Assembly: GCF_002929355.1 (NCBI RefSeq)
Contig: NZ_PJIR01000002.1
Span: 1 to 64,000 of the forward strand
Direction of reading: 5' to 3'
DNA length: 64,000 bases
Source: Arthrobacter sp. B0490
Lineage (GTDB): Bacteria > Actinomycetota > Actinomycetes > Actinomycetales > Micrococcaceae
Part shown: positions 45,691-54,756 of the stretch, piece by piece
Layout of the letters: each line of letters opens with the position of its first letter
How positions within the stretch are numbered: position 1 is the first letter of the stretch
The notes under the pieces: model-generated
Databases searched by the model: none
Seen by the model: the letters and a program-made list of their open reading frames with translations, nothing else
Told to the model about the DNA's origin: nothing
Position numbers and translations under genes: made by a program

Positions 45691-46569
45691 CTAGGGCAGG
45701 GTCAGGATCTCCGCGCCGCGGTCGGTGACAACGAGCGTGTGCTCGAACTGCGCTGTCCTCTTCCGGTCCTTCGTGACGACGGTCCAGTCGTCCGCCCACA
45801 TGGTCCAGTCGATCGTGCCGAGCGTCAGCATCGGTTCGATGGTGAAGACCATGCCCGGTTCGATGACGCGGTCGTAGGCGGGGGCGGCGTCGTAGTGGGG
45901 GATGATCAGGCCCGTGTGGAACGCTTCTCCGACGCCGTGCCCGGTGAAGTCACGGACAACACCATAACCGAACCGTTTCGCATAGGACTGGATGGTGCGC
46001 CCGATGACATTGATCTCCCGACCGGGGGCCACTGCGCGGATCGCCCGGTCGAGTGACTCCCGCGTGCGTTCGACGAGGAGCCGTGACTCCTCGTCGACGT
46101 CGCCGATGCAGAACGTGTAGTTCGTGTCGCCGTGCACGCCGTCCTTGTAGGCGGTGATGTCGATGTTCAGGATGTCGCCGTCCTGCACCACCGTGGTGTC
46201 GGGGATCCCGTGGCAGATGACCTCGTTGAGGGACGAGCACAGCGACTTGGGGAAGCCCCGGTAGCCGAGGGTCGAGGGATACGCGCCGTGATCGAGCAGG
46301 AACTCGTGGCCGATCCGGTCGAGCTGGTCCGTGGTGACGCCCGGGGTCGCGGCGCGGCCCACCTCGACGATGGCCTGCGCGGCGATCCGGCTCGCGGACC
46401 GGATCCTCTCGATCGTCTCGGGTGTCTTCACCTCGGAGCCCGTGAACGGGGCGGGAGCCTTGCGGCCCACGTACTCGGGCCGGGCGATGCCAGCAGGAAC
46501 GGGGCGCCGTGGCGAGACCGTGCCGGGTGTCAGCGTCCCGAGGGGGGCCGTGGCGGAGGACTGGGGCAT
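45691..46569 (-). CDS. map: type I methionine aminopeptidase
   Basis: 292-residue metalloprotease that removes the initiator Met co-translationally. The five metal ligands are present: Asp137 and Asp148 ([14 protein letters not shown]), His211 (GHGVG), Glu245 (TIEPML) and Glu276 (QFEHT); His120 (VICHGIP) lies in the active site. The 40-residue N-terminal extension with GRKAPAP resembles the SH3-binding-like extension of actinobacterial MetAP1c. ATG start; AAGGG lies very close, and TATAGG a little upstream may be the -10. Confidence 0.95.
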   Translation of the reverse strand: MPQSSATAPLGTLTPGTVSPRRPVPAGIARPEYVGRKAPAPFTGSEVKTPETIERIRSASRIAAQAIVEVGRAATPGVTTDQLDRIGHEFLLDHGAYPSTLGYRGFPKSLCSSLNEVICHGIPDTTVVQDGDILNIDITAYKDGVHGDTNYTFCIGDVDEESRLLVERTRESLDRAIRAVAPGREINVIGRTIQSYAKRFGYGVVRDFTGHGVGEAFHTGLIIPHYDAAPAYDRVIEPGMVFTIEPMLTLGTIDWTMWADDWTVVTKDRKRTAQFEHTLVVTDRGAEILTLP

Positions 46570-46664
46570 ACCCTTGATCCTATAGCGGGCACGGGGACGG
46601 CCGACAAAGCGGTGCCTCCCGGATCCCGGATGACAGCACCGTGCCCTGCACCTAGGAGGTCGCC

Positions 46665-46826
46665 ATGACGGAGTACTGGTACAACGTGCGGACGCACGAG
46701 GTCGAGGAGGACCGGCAGTCGGACTGGACGCAGCTGATCGGGCCCTATGCCACCCGCGGGGAAGCGGAGAAGGCCCTCGAGAAGGTCCAGCAGCGCAACG
46801 ACGCCTGGGACCGGGAGGACGACTAG
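46665..46826 (+). CDS. small SPOR-like protein
   Basis: 53-residue soluble protein, [18 protein letters not shown]..., with the segment [21 protein letters not shown]. This is the core half of a SPOR-type fold (YxVxxxxxx-GPYxTxxEAExAL). Similar tiny proteins are widespread in Arthrobacter and its relatives. The ribosome site AGGAGG 5 nt before the ATG is strong, supporting translation. It lies between the divergent map gene and the convergent panB gene, with only 4 nt to the panB stop. Function unknown. Confidence 0.82.
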   Translation: MTEYWYNVRTHEVEEDRQSDWTQLIGPYATRGEAEKALEKVQQRNDAWDREDD

Positions 46827-46830
46827 CGTA

Positions 46831-47715
46831 TTAGAAGGTGTGCTCGGGTCCCGGGAAGCTGCCGGCGCGGACGTCGTCGGCGTAGGCGCGGGCGGCGTCC
46901 GAGAGCACCGTCCGCACGTCGGCGTACTGCCTGACGAACCTCGCCTGCCTGCCGCCGCGCAGCCCCGCCATGTCCTGCCACACCAGCACCTGGCCGGTGG
47001 TCCCGGGGCCCGCGCCGATGCCGATGGTCGGTACCCGGACGGCGGCGTCGACGGCCGCAGCCGTCTCCGCGGGGACCATCTCCATCAGCACGCAGAACGC
47101 GCCCGCTTCCGCGAGGGCGACGGCGTCGTCGACGATCCGCCCGGACGCCTCCCCGCGGCCCTGCACCCGGTAGCCGCCGAGCGCGTGCTCGCTCTGCGGC
47201 GTGAACCCGATGTGCGCCATGACGGGGATGCCCGCCCGGACGAGCGCACGAACGGTGTCCGCGTAGTCGGCCCCGCCCTCCATCTTGACGGCGTGGACCA
47301 GACCTTCCTTGAGGAGCCGGACGGACGACGCCACGGCCTGCTGCGGCGACACCTCGTAGCTGCCGAAGGGCAGGTCGGCGACGACGAGGGCGCGCGTCGC
47401 GGCCCGGCTCACCGCCCGGCTGAAGATGATCATCTCGTCGAGGGTGATGGGCAGGGTCGTGGCGTGACCGAGGACGTTGTTGGCCGCCGAATCGCCCACG
47501 AGCAGCACCTCGATGCCTGCCTCGTCGAACACCTGAGCCGCGTACTGGTCGTACGCCGTCAGCATCGCGAAGCGCGTGCCCTGGTCCTTGGCCTGCTGCA
47601 GGTGGTGGAGGCGGATGCGGCCGGACGGTCGTGCGGCCGCCGGTGAGCCGGACGGAGTGGCCGGAGCGGCGCCTGCTCCCTCTCCGTAGGGTGCTGGCAG
47701 TTCGGCGGAAGTCAT
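46831..47715 (-). CDS. panB: 3-methyl-2-oxobutanoate hydroxymethyltransferase
   Basis: 294-residue TIM-barrel enzyme that makes ketopantoate from alpha-ketoisovalerate and methylene-THF, the first step of pantothenate/CoA synthesis. It has VGDSAANNVLGHATTLPITLDEM (metal Asp), VKMEGG, HIGFTPQS, LMEMVPAE (catalytic Glu) and VLVWQDMAGL. The N-terminal 30 residues are unconserved. ATG start immediately after a -10 box. It neighbours glnA2, as in mycobacteria. Confidence 0.95.
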   Translation of the reverse strand: MTSAELPAPYGEGAGAAPATPSGSPAAARPSGRIRLHHLQQAKDQGTRFAMLTAYDQYAAQVFDEAGIEVLLVGDSAANNVLGHATTLPITLDEMIIFSRAVSRAATRALVVADLPFGSYEVSPQQAVASSVRLLKEGLVHAVKMEGGADYADTVRALVRAGIPVMAHIGFTPQSEHALGGYRVQGRGEASGRIVDDAVALAEAGAFCVLMEMVPAETAAAVDAAVRVPTIGIGAGPGTTGQVLVWQDMAGLRGGRQARFVRQYADVRTVLSDAARAYADDVRAGSFPGPEHTF

Positions 47716-47721
47716 GGAACG

Positions 47722-47727
47722 AGACTA
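47722..47727 (-). promoter_or_regulatory. -10 box of panB, leaderless start
   Basis: On the minus strand TAGTCT ends 6 nt before the ATG. No ribosome site. Confidence 0.65.
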
Positions 47728-47966
47728 TCGGACGGTGGCGGACGGCCTCCTGTCGGGTGCACACGGCCGGCGGCGCACCGGACGGCGCACCGGGACAGGG
47801 GGGCGCACCGATCTGCTCCTGCGGGTCAGTAGAGTGATTCACGGCAGGCGCTCGCGTGCCGGCGCCCGTGGCATGCCACGGAAGCGGCGGCACCGGCTGC
47901 GCACGACGTCGGGCACGGCCCTCCGCCCCGGGGCGGCAGGGCGACGAGGAACGGGAAGAGGTGGTC

Positions 47967-49307
47967 ATGGACCGGCAGCAGGAGTTCGTACTGCGCACCA
48001 TCGAGGAGCGGGACGTCCGCTACGTACGGTTGTGGTTCACCGACGTCGTCGGCTCCCTGAAGTCCGTGGCGCTCGCGCCGGCGGAGGTCGAGGGCGCCTT
48101 CGCCGAGGGCCTCGGGTTCGACGGCTCCTCCATCGAGGGCCTGGCCCGCGTCTACGAATCGGACATGCTGGCGCAGCCCGATCCGTCCACGTTCCAGATC
48201 CTGCCGTGGCGCGGCGAGAAGGAACAGACCTCCCGCATGTTCTGCGACATCCTCACGCCGGACGGCCGGCCGTCCACCGCCGACCCGCGGGGCGTCCTCA
48301 AGAAGACGCTGGCGAAGGCCGCCGACATGGGGTTCACCTGCTACACGCACCCCGAGATCGAGTTCTACCTCCTGAAGTCCGCCGAGCTGGGCGCTGACGG
48401 GCAGCCGGTGCCCGTGGACCAGGCCGGCTACTTCGACCACGTCCCCGGGGGAGTGGCCCAGGACTTCCGCAGGACCGCCGTGGCGATGCTAGAGTCCGTC
48501 GGCATCTCCGTGGAGTTCAGCCACCACGAGGCCGGTCCCGGGCAGAACGAGATCGACCTGCGCTACGCCGACGCGCTGCAGACGGCGGACAACATCATGA
48601 CGTTCCGCACCATCATCAAGGAGGTCGCCCTGACCTCCAGCAGCTACGCGACCTTCATGCCCAAGCCGTTCTCCGAGCACCCGGGCTCCGGCATGCACAC
48701 CCACTTCTCCCTCTTCGAAGGGGACACGAACGCGTTCTTCGAGGCCGGCGCCGAGTTCCAGCTGTCGAAGACCGCACGCCAGTTCATCGCGGGCATCCTC
48801 CGCCACGCACCCGAGTTCACGGCCGTGACGAACCAGTTCGTCAACTCGTTCAAGCGCCTGTGGGGCGGCGGGGAAGCGCCCAGCTACCTCTCGTGGGGAC
48901 ACAACAACCGCTCCGCCCTGGTCCGCGTGCCGCTGTACAAGCCGAACAAGGGGCAGTCCGCGCGCATCGAGTACCGCGGCATCGACTCCGCGAGCAACCC
49001 GTACCTCGCGTACTCGGTGCTCCTGGGTGCCGGCCTGAAGGGTATCGAGGAGGGCTACGAGCTCCCGCCGGCCGCCGAGGACGACGTGTGGAGCCTGACG
49101 GCCGCCGAACGCCGCGCGATGGGTCACGACCCCCTGCCCGCGAGCCTGCACGACGCGATCCGCGTGATGGAGGAGTCGGAGCTGGTGGCGGACATCCTGG
49201 GGGAGCAGGTCTTCGAGAACTTCCTGCGGAACAAGCGCGCCGAGTGGCACGACTACCGCATCCAGGTGACCCCGTACGAGCTGCGCCGGAATCTCAACAT
49301 CCTGTAG
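47967..49307 (+). CDS. glnA2: glutamine synthetase-like ligase GlnA2
   Basis: 446-residue type I glutamine synthetase-fold protein, the same length as mycobacterial GlnA2. Signatures: FDGSSIEG, THPEIEFYLL, the catalytic GPGQNEIDLRYADAL, GSGMHTHFSL (ammonia/ATP site), ARIEYRGIDSASNPYLA and the central NRSALVRVP. Near the C-terminus YELPPAAED (Tyr364) occupies the adenylylation-loop region. In Streptomyces a GlnA2 homologue acts as a gamma-glutamylpolyamine synthetase, so ammonia assimilation is not assured. The start is ATG 47967 with GAGGT upstream; TAGAGT near 47829 may be the -10. glnE follows after 40 nt with its own -10 box. Confidence 0.93.
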   Translation: MDRQQEFVLRTIEERDVRYVRLWFTDVVGSLKSVALAPAEVEGAFAEGLGFDGSSIEGLARVYESDMLAQPDPSTFQILPWRGEKEQTSRMFCDILTPDGRPSTADPRGVLKKTLAKAADMGFTCYTHPEIEFYLLKSAELGADGQPVPVDQAGYFDHVPGGVAQDFRRTAVAMLESVGISVEFSHHEAGPGQNEIDLRYADALQTADNIMTFRTIIKEVALTSSSYATFMPKPFSEHPGSGMHTHFSLFEGDTNAFFEAGAEFQLSKTARQFIAGILRHAPEFTAVTNQFVNSFKRLWGGGEAPSYLSWGHNNRSALVRVPLYKPNKGQSARIEYRGIDSASNPYLAYSVLLGAGLKGIEEGYELPPAAEDDVWSLTAAERRAMGHDPLPASLHDAIRVMEESELVADILGEQVFENFLRNKRAEWHDYRIQVTPYELRRNLNIL

Positions 49308-49335
49308 TGCGCGCCGGGGCCCGAGGCGACATGGC

Positions 49336-49341
49336 TAGGGT
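49336..49341 (+). promoter_or_regulatory. -10 box of glnE, leaderless start
   Basis: TAGGGT ends 6 nt before the ATG; the intervening TGGGGG is not a good ribosome site. Confidence 0.55.
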
Positions 49342-49347
49342 TGGGGG

Positions 49348-52300
49348 ATGAGCCTCAACCGCAAGCTGATCAGTCACGGCTTCACGGACCTCGAGAAGAG
49401 CCGGCGGTTCCTGGACGCGCCCGAACTGCACGGGCTGAACGACGACGACCTCTTCGCGGGTCTCGCCGCGGCCGCCGATCCCGATCTCGCGCTGCAGTCC
49501 TTGGTGCGCCTGCTGGCCGGCAGCCGGAAGGCCGTCCTGGCTGCGTTCTCCGACGAGGGTCGGCGCGGACCGCTCTTCCGGCTCCTGGGGGCCTCGGAGG
49601 CCCTCGGCGAGTTCCTCATGCGGCGTCCCGAGCACCTCGACGTCGTCAGGCCCGGCCCGGCGACGCCCGCCGTCGTCGGACCCGAGGTCCTGAGGTCCGC
49701 GCTGCTGCTCTCGGTCGACGCCGAGCCGTCGGAGGACAACCCCGTGGCCGGCGTCACGGGTCCCGACGCCTACCGCCGGCTCCGCGTGGCCTACCGGCGC
49801 CACCTGACGGATCTCGCGGTGCGGGACCTCTGCCACTGTGCGCCCGTGGACTACCTGCCCGACGTCGCCCGTGAACTGGCCGATCTCGCCACTGCCGCGC
49901 TCGAGGCGTCCCTCGCTGTCGCCCGGGCGGAGCTCGGGCAGGTGTACGGGCCCGACGCCGTGGCGCGCGTCAAACTCGCGGTCATCGCCATGGGCAAGTG
50001 CGGCGCACGCGAGCTGAACTACATCTCCGACGTCGACGTCGTCTACGTGGTGGAGGGGGACGAGCTCGACGACACGACGGTCACGAGGATCGGCACGGGC
50101 CTCGCCTCCGGCATGGCCCGCGGCGTCTACTCGGCCGGCACCGAACCGGCGCTGTGGGAGGTCGACGCGAACCTCCGCCCCGAGGGCAAGGACGGCCAGC
50201 TCGTCCGCACGCTGCAGTCCCACGTCTCCTACTACGAGCGCTGGGCGAAGACCTGGGAGTTCCAGGCGCTCCTGAAGGCCCGTGCCGCGGCGGGCGATCC
50301 GGGGCTGGGACGCCGCTACGAGGAGGCCATCGCCCCGTTCGTGTGGGCGTCGTCGCAGCGTGAGGGCTTCGTGGAGGCCGTCCGGGCGATGCGGCGCCGC
50401 GTCACCGACAACATCCCGCGCGAGGAGGAGGCCCGCCAGCTGAAGCTCGGCGCGGGCGGGCTGCGGGACGTCGAGTTCACGGTCCAGCTGCTGCAGCTCG
50501 TGCACGGCCGGCTCGACGAGTCATTGCGCGTCCGGGACACCGTCACCGCGATCGACGCCCTCAGCTCCGCGGGGTACGTCGGACGCTCGGACGCCCTCGA
50601 CCTCGACGACGCGTACCGTCACCTGCGGGTCCTCGAGCACCGGATCCAGCTCATGCAGATGCGCCGCACGCACCTCATGCCCGAGGACGACAGTTCCCTG
50701 CGGGCCCTCGCCCGGTCCTCGCAGGGCTGCCTGGTCACGGTGCGTCCCAGTCCCCAGAGCCTGCACGACTCGTGGCAGCGGACCCGGAAGCTGGTCCGGC
50801 GGCTCCACGAGTCCATCTTCTACCGGCCCCTGCTCAACAACGCGGCGACGCTGCGCCCCGAGGACGTCCAGCTGACCGCCGAGGCCGCCCAGGCCCGCCT
50901 CGCCGCGCTCGGGTACCTGGACCCGCGGGGGGCGATGCGCCACATCGAGGCGCTCACCGGCGGCCTCCGGCGCCGCGCGATGCTGCAGCGCCAGCTCCTT
51001 CCCATCCTCCTCGCGTGGTTCGCCGACGGCGTCGACCCCGACGCCGGCCTCCTCGGGTTCCGCCGCCTCAGCGAGTCGCTCGGCGAGAGCCACTGGTACC
51101 TCGGGATGCTGCGCGATTCGAACGCCGCGGCCGAGCGGCTGTGCGCCGTCCTCTCGAGCAGCCGGTTCATCACGGACCTGCTGGAGGTCTCGCCCGAATC
51201 GACGCAGTGGCTCGGCTCCGATGCGGCACTGGTGCCGGACGCCTTCGACGCGCAGTGGCAGGAGATCCAGTCGAAGATGTCGCGGCACCCCGAACCGGCG
51301 GAGGCCATCCGGCTGATCCGGCTGATCCGCCGCAGGGAGCTGCTGCGCATCGCCATCGCCGACAGCTCCCGCCTGCTGTCGCAGGCGCAGGTGGGCGAGG
51401 CGCTGGCCGACGCCGACCGCGCCGCGATCCTCGGAGCCCTGCACGTCGCCGAGAGCCAGGTCCTCGGGCGGGAGGAGCAGCTCACGCACGTCGTCGTCGT
51501 GGCCATGGGGCGCCAGGGCGGCAGGGAGATCACCTACGGGTCGGACGCCGACGTCATCTACGTCCACCGCCCGTTCCCGGGCGTCGACGAGGAGGCCGCG
51601 CAGAAGCAGGCGGAGGCGATCGTGGCGCGCCTCGCCGCCCTGCTCACCCAGCCGTGCAAGCCGCCCGTGCTCGCCGAGCGGGTCCTCGAGATCGATACGG
51701 CGCTCCGGCCCGAGGGCAAGCAGGGCGCGATGGTGCGGTCCCTCGATTCGTACCGGGAGTACTACCGTCGGTGGTCGCTCGTCTGGGAGGCCCAGGCGCT
51801 CCTGCGCGCCCGTCCCCTCGCGGGCGACGACGGCCTGGCGGCCGAGTTCCTCGAGGTCATCGACGCCGTGCGCTACCCGGAGGAGCTCGGCGAGACGGAC
51901 GTCCGGGAGATCCGGCGCATCAAGGCCCGCGTGGAGTCGGAGCGGCTCCCGCGCGGTGCCGACCCGTCACGGCACCTCAAGCTCGGGCGCGGCGCCCTGA
52001 GCGACGTCGAGTGGCTCGTGCAGCTGCTCCAGCTGCAGCACGCACGGGCGGTCCCCGCCCTCCGCGTGCAGTCGACGCTCGCCGCGCTGGACGTCGTCGC
52101 CGAGGAGGGGCTGCTGCCCGGCGAGGACGTCGCCACGCTCCGAGAGAGCTGGAACCTCGCGACCCGCATCCGGGCGGCGAACGTCATCTGGAGTGGGCGC
52201 GGCTCCGACCTGTTGCCGTCGTCGCGGCGGGACCTCGAGGCCGTGGCGCGGTGGTGCGGGTACGGGCCGGGCAGCGGCTCGGACCTCGAGGAGGACTACC

Positions 52301-52356
52301 TGCGGGTGACGCGGCGCAGCAGGGCCGTCTTCGAGCGGCACTTCTACGGGTACTGA
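49348..52356 (+). CDS. glnE: glutamine synthetase adenylyltransferase/adenylyl-removing enzyme
   Basis: 1002-residue bifunctional regulator that adenylylates and deadenylylates glutamine synthetase according to nitrogen status. It holds two nucleotidyltransferase domains: the N-terminal (deadenylylase) with ELNYISDVDVVYV (Asp228, Asp230), and the C-terminal (adenylylase) with ITYGSDADVIYV (Asp733, Asp735). Each is followed by a helical domain with LKLGxGxLxDVE(F/W). The repeats LRPEGK-GxxVR also recur. The probable target is GlnA1 (Tyr402), encoded 2.4 kb away. In mycobacteria glnE lies between glnA1 and glnA2; here an acyltransferase gene intervenes. Confidence 0.96.
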   Translation: MSLNRKLISHGFTDLEKSRRFLDAPELHGLNDDDLFAGLAAAADPDLALQSLVRLLAGSRKAVLAAFSDEGRRGPLFRLLGASEALGEFLMRRPEHLDVVRPGPATPAVVGPEVLRSALLLSVDAEPSEDNPVAGVTGPDAYRRLRVAYRRHLTDLAVRDLCHCAPVDYLPDVARELADLATAALEASLAVARAELGQVYGPDAVARVKLAVIAMGKCGARELNYISDVDVVYVVEGDELDDTTVTRIGTGLASGMARGVYSAGTEPALWEVDANLRPEGKDGQLVRTLQSHVSYYERWAKTWEFQALLKARAAAGDPGLGRRYEEAIAPFVWASSQREGFVEAVRAMRRRVTDNIPREEEARQLKLGAGGLRDVEFTVQLLQLVHGRLDESLRVRDTVTAIDALSSAGYVGRSDALDLDDAYRHLRVLEHRIQLMQMRRTHLMPEDDSSLRALARSSQGCLVTVRPSPQSLHDSWQRTRKLVRRLHESIFYRPLLNNAATLRPEDVQLTAEAAQARLAALGYLDPRGAMRHIEALTGGLRRRAMLQRQLLPILLAWFADGVDPDAGLLGFRRLSESLGESHWYLGMLRDSNAAAERLCAVLSSSRFITDLLEVSPESTQWLGSDAALVPDAFDAQWQEIQSKMSRHPEPAEAIRLIRLIRRRELLRIAIADSSRLLSQAQVGEALADADRAAILGALHVAESQVLGREEQLTHVVVVAMGRQGGREITYGSDADVIYVHRPFPGVDEEAAQKQAEAIVARLAALLTQPCKPPVLAERVLEIDTALRPEGKQGAMVRSLDSYREYYRRWSLVWEAQALLRARPLAGDDGLAAEFLEVIDAVRYPEELGETDVREIRRIKARVESERLPRGADPSRHLKLGRGALSDVEWLVQLLQLQHARAVPALRVQSTLAALDVVAEEGLLPGEDVATLRESWNLATRIRAANVIWSGRGSDLLPSSRRDLEAVARWCGYGPGSGSDLEEDYLRVTRRSRAVFERHFYGY

Positions 52357-52395
52357 GGCCCGCGGGGGACGCTGCAGGGCCGGTCGCGGGATCGC

Positions 52396-54549
52396 TCAGC
52401 GGTCGAGGGCCGCGAAACGCTCGGCGAGGACGGGCGTGAGCGACCGCATGTAGGTGCTCGTGATGTGATTCGCGTCGAAGAAGACGTGCACGCCGCCGAT
52501 GACCGAATAGCACCGGCCGCCGGGACAGAACTGGTCCTGCAGGTCCAGCACCTTCACCCGCGGCGAACCGAGGGCGACGGCCGCCTCGGCGAGCGGGTCG
52601 ACGGCGAGGGCCTCCCCGGCCGGGGAGGAGCACTCGAGGGGTGCCGACGCGTGGAGGGCGAGGCAGTCCGGGCCGGCCCGGCCGAGCGTCAGCGGGGTGT
52701 CCCGGAGGACGTAGACCGCGACGCCTGCGTCGGCCCACGCTCCGACGCGATCCGCGAACGCATCACGGTACTGGCTCAGCTGGTCCCGCCCCGAGCCGTC
52801 GTCGATGGTCTCGCGGGCACCGAAGGCCGAGACGAAGACCATGTCCGGCTTCTGGTCGAGGATGCGGTCCGACACCTCCCGGCTCCAGGCGAGGCAGGCG
52901 TCCTGCGACCCCTCGCCCTCGGGGCGGCCGTTGAAGTCCGTGCGGCGCACGCCGACATAGGGGCATCCGCCGACGAGGCTCTCCTGCAGGTGCCAGGAGG
53001 ACTCCCGGGCCAACGCGTGGAGGGCGGTCTTCCACTGTTCGGCATGGGAGTCGCCCACGAGCCATGCCTCTGCTGCCGGCGCCCCGCCGCCCGCGAAGTC
53101 GCACGTGCTCAGGCGGTTCCCTCCGCCCACCTCGATGGGATCCTGCGACGCCGTGCATTCCGCGCCGTCGAACCAGGGGGCCTCCTCGGGGCCGACCTGC
53201 GCGAGCACGGGTGGCCCGAACGGGTCGCAGTCCGGGGCGGACAGGCTCTTCGCGCCGAAGCAGGGTCCGCCGGAGATCGCGTCGAGGGCCTGCCGTTGGC
53301 GGTCGCCCGCCGCATTCGCCGACACCGTCAAGGCCGTCGCCGCGAGGATGATGGCGAGCATGACGCCGAGCAGGAGCATGCCGGAGGTGCGGGGGCCGAA
53401 GCGGCGGAGGAGTCCCGTCCTCGCCGGGTCCTCGATCAGCCGCTTGCTGCCGAACGACAGGAGGACCGTTCCGGCGAGGAGGACGACCGTGTCGATCGGC
53501 TGCAGGTCGCGGCCGATCAGGGCCGGCACGAGGAGCAGCGCGGGCCAGTGCCACAGGTACAGGGAGTAGGAGATGTCCCCGACGAACTGGACGGGCCTGG
53601 CGCCGAGTGCGGCGCCGGGCGCCCACGCGGGGTGGTGCGGGCCGCCGGCGATGACCAGGACGGTGCCCACGACGGGGACGAGCGCCAGGTAGCCGGGGAA
53701 GGGGGTCCGTTCCGTGAAACCGGCCGCGGAGCAGAGGATCAGCCCGTACCCGAGGATCTGCGCGGCTCCGGCGAGGGCCGGGACCAGGGGGGTCGTCAGG
53801 CTGCGCTGGTGGCGCAGGGCGCGCACGGCCACCAGGGCGCCGGCCGTGAATTCCCAGGCACGCGCGGGAGTCACGAAGTAGGCGGCGCTCCTGTTCGTGG
53901 ACGTGAGGTGGATGCAGAAGGCCAGGGACAGCACGAAGACCGCGCCGAGCACCAGGGTGAGGAGCGCCCGGCTCCGCATCCGATGGCGGACGGCGAGGGT
54001 GACGACGACGGTCAGCAGGAGCGGCCAGAGGAGGTAGAACTGCTCCTCGACCGAGAGCGACCAGTAATGCTGCAGGGGCGACGCCGACTCGGTCTGCGCG
54101 GAGTAGTCGACGGACTTGAGTGCCAGAACCCAGTTCTCGACGTAGAGGTTGGCGGCGAGGGTCTCCTGGGCGACCCCGATCCAGCGTGGATAGGGCAGCG
54201 CCACCCATGCGACGGCCAGCGAGACGGCGGAGACGGTCAGCGCGGCGGGGAGCAGGCGGACGGCACGGCGGGCATAGAACGAGCCGAGGCGCAGCCGCCC
54301 GGTGGCCGACAGTTCGCCCAGCAGGTGCTGGGTGATGAGGTAACCGGAGATGACGAAGAAGATGTCGACTCCGACGTATCCGCCCGGGAGCAGGTCCGGT
54401 GCCGCGTGGTTCAGGACGACGAAGGTGACAGCCAGGGCCCGCAGCGCCTGGATGTCCTTCCGGGGCGCCTTCGCCCGGGCAGCCGGCGCCTGCGGCTCGC
54501 TGGTCCGGGCGAGCACCGTGGCCGGCGCGGCGGTGTCGCTGGTCGTCAA
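52396..54549 (-). CDS. OafA-type acyltransferase with SGNH domain
   Basis: 717-residue integral membrane O-acyltransferase, probably acetylating a cell-envelope polysaccharide. The N-terminal acyltransferase-3 domain begins RKDIQALRALAVTFVVLNHA (catalytic His) with VDIFFVISGYLI and FYARRAVRLLPA, over about ten membrane helices. The C-terminal extracytoplasmic SGNH domain has VGDSHAEQW (Ser nucleophile) and the Asp-His of FFDANHIT. The start is an uncommon TTG (54549-54547) with AAGGAG 5 nt upstream; the frame extends 48 codons further without conservation. It converges on glnE and breaks the usual glnE-glnA1 adjacency. Confidence 0.88.
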   Translation of the reverse strand: MTTSDTAAPATVLARTSEPQAPAARAKAPRKDIQALRALAVTFVVLNHAAPDLLPGGYVGVDIFFVISGYLITQHLLGELSATGRLRLGSFYARRAVRLLPAALTVSAVSLAVAWVALPYPRWIGVAQETLAANLYVENWVLALKSVDYSAQTESASPLQHYWSLSVEEQFYLLWPLLLTVVVTLAVRHRMRSRALLTLVLGAVFVLSLAFCIHLTSTNRSAAYFVTPARAWEFTAGALVAVRALRHQRSLTTPLVPALAGAAQILGYGLILCSAAGFTERTPFPGYLALVPVVGTVLVIAGGPHHPAWAPGAALGARPVQFVGDISYSLYLWHWPALLLVPALIGRDLQPIDTVVLLAGTVLLSFGSKRLIEDPARTGLLRRFGPRTSGMLLLGVMLAIILAATALTVSANAAGDRQRQALDAISGGPCFGAKSLSAPDCDPFGPPVLAQVGPEEAPWFDGAECTASQDPIEVGGGNRLSTCDFAGGGAPAAEAWLVGDSHAEQWKTALHALARESSWHLQESLVGGCPYVGVRRTDFNGRPEGEGSQDACLAWSREVSDRILDQKPDMVFVSAFGARETIDDGSGRDQLSQYRDAFADRVGAWADAGVAVYVLRDTPLTLGRAGPDCLALHASAPLECSSPAGEALAVDPLAEAAVALGSPRVKVLDLQDQFCPGGRCYSVIGGVHVFFDANHITSTYMRSLTPVLAERFAALDR

Positions 54550-54695
54550 CAGTTCTCCTTCTCGGCCACGGGGGCGGAGGCCCGCACTGAGTCCCTCCCG
54601 CCGGCAGCGGCAGCTGTGGCCTCGACGAGTGTATGGTCCGCGTCCCCGCTGCCGGTGTATTTCGCGACGGAGCGACCGCGTGGCACGCGGCACGA

Positions 54696-54731
54696 CGACG
54701 GCGGCCCTTCCGGATGGAAGAGCCGCCGTCG
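54696..54731 (-). terminator. glnA1 terminator hairpin
   Basis: Stem of 10 bp plus 5 bp separated by one C/A mismatch, with a GGAT tetraloop, 26 nt beyond the glnA1 stop. Confidence 0.7.
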
Positions 54732-54756
54732 GTCCGTGCTGGTCGTGCGGGTGCTG

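Noticed and set aside
47716..47966. GlnR box at glnA2
   Set aside because: No gTnAC-n6-GaAAC series is present; there are only GGCGCACCG repeats and a 14-bp palindrome CGTGGCATGCCACG.
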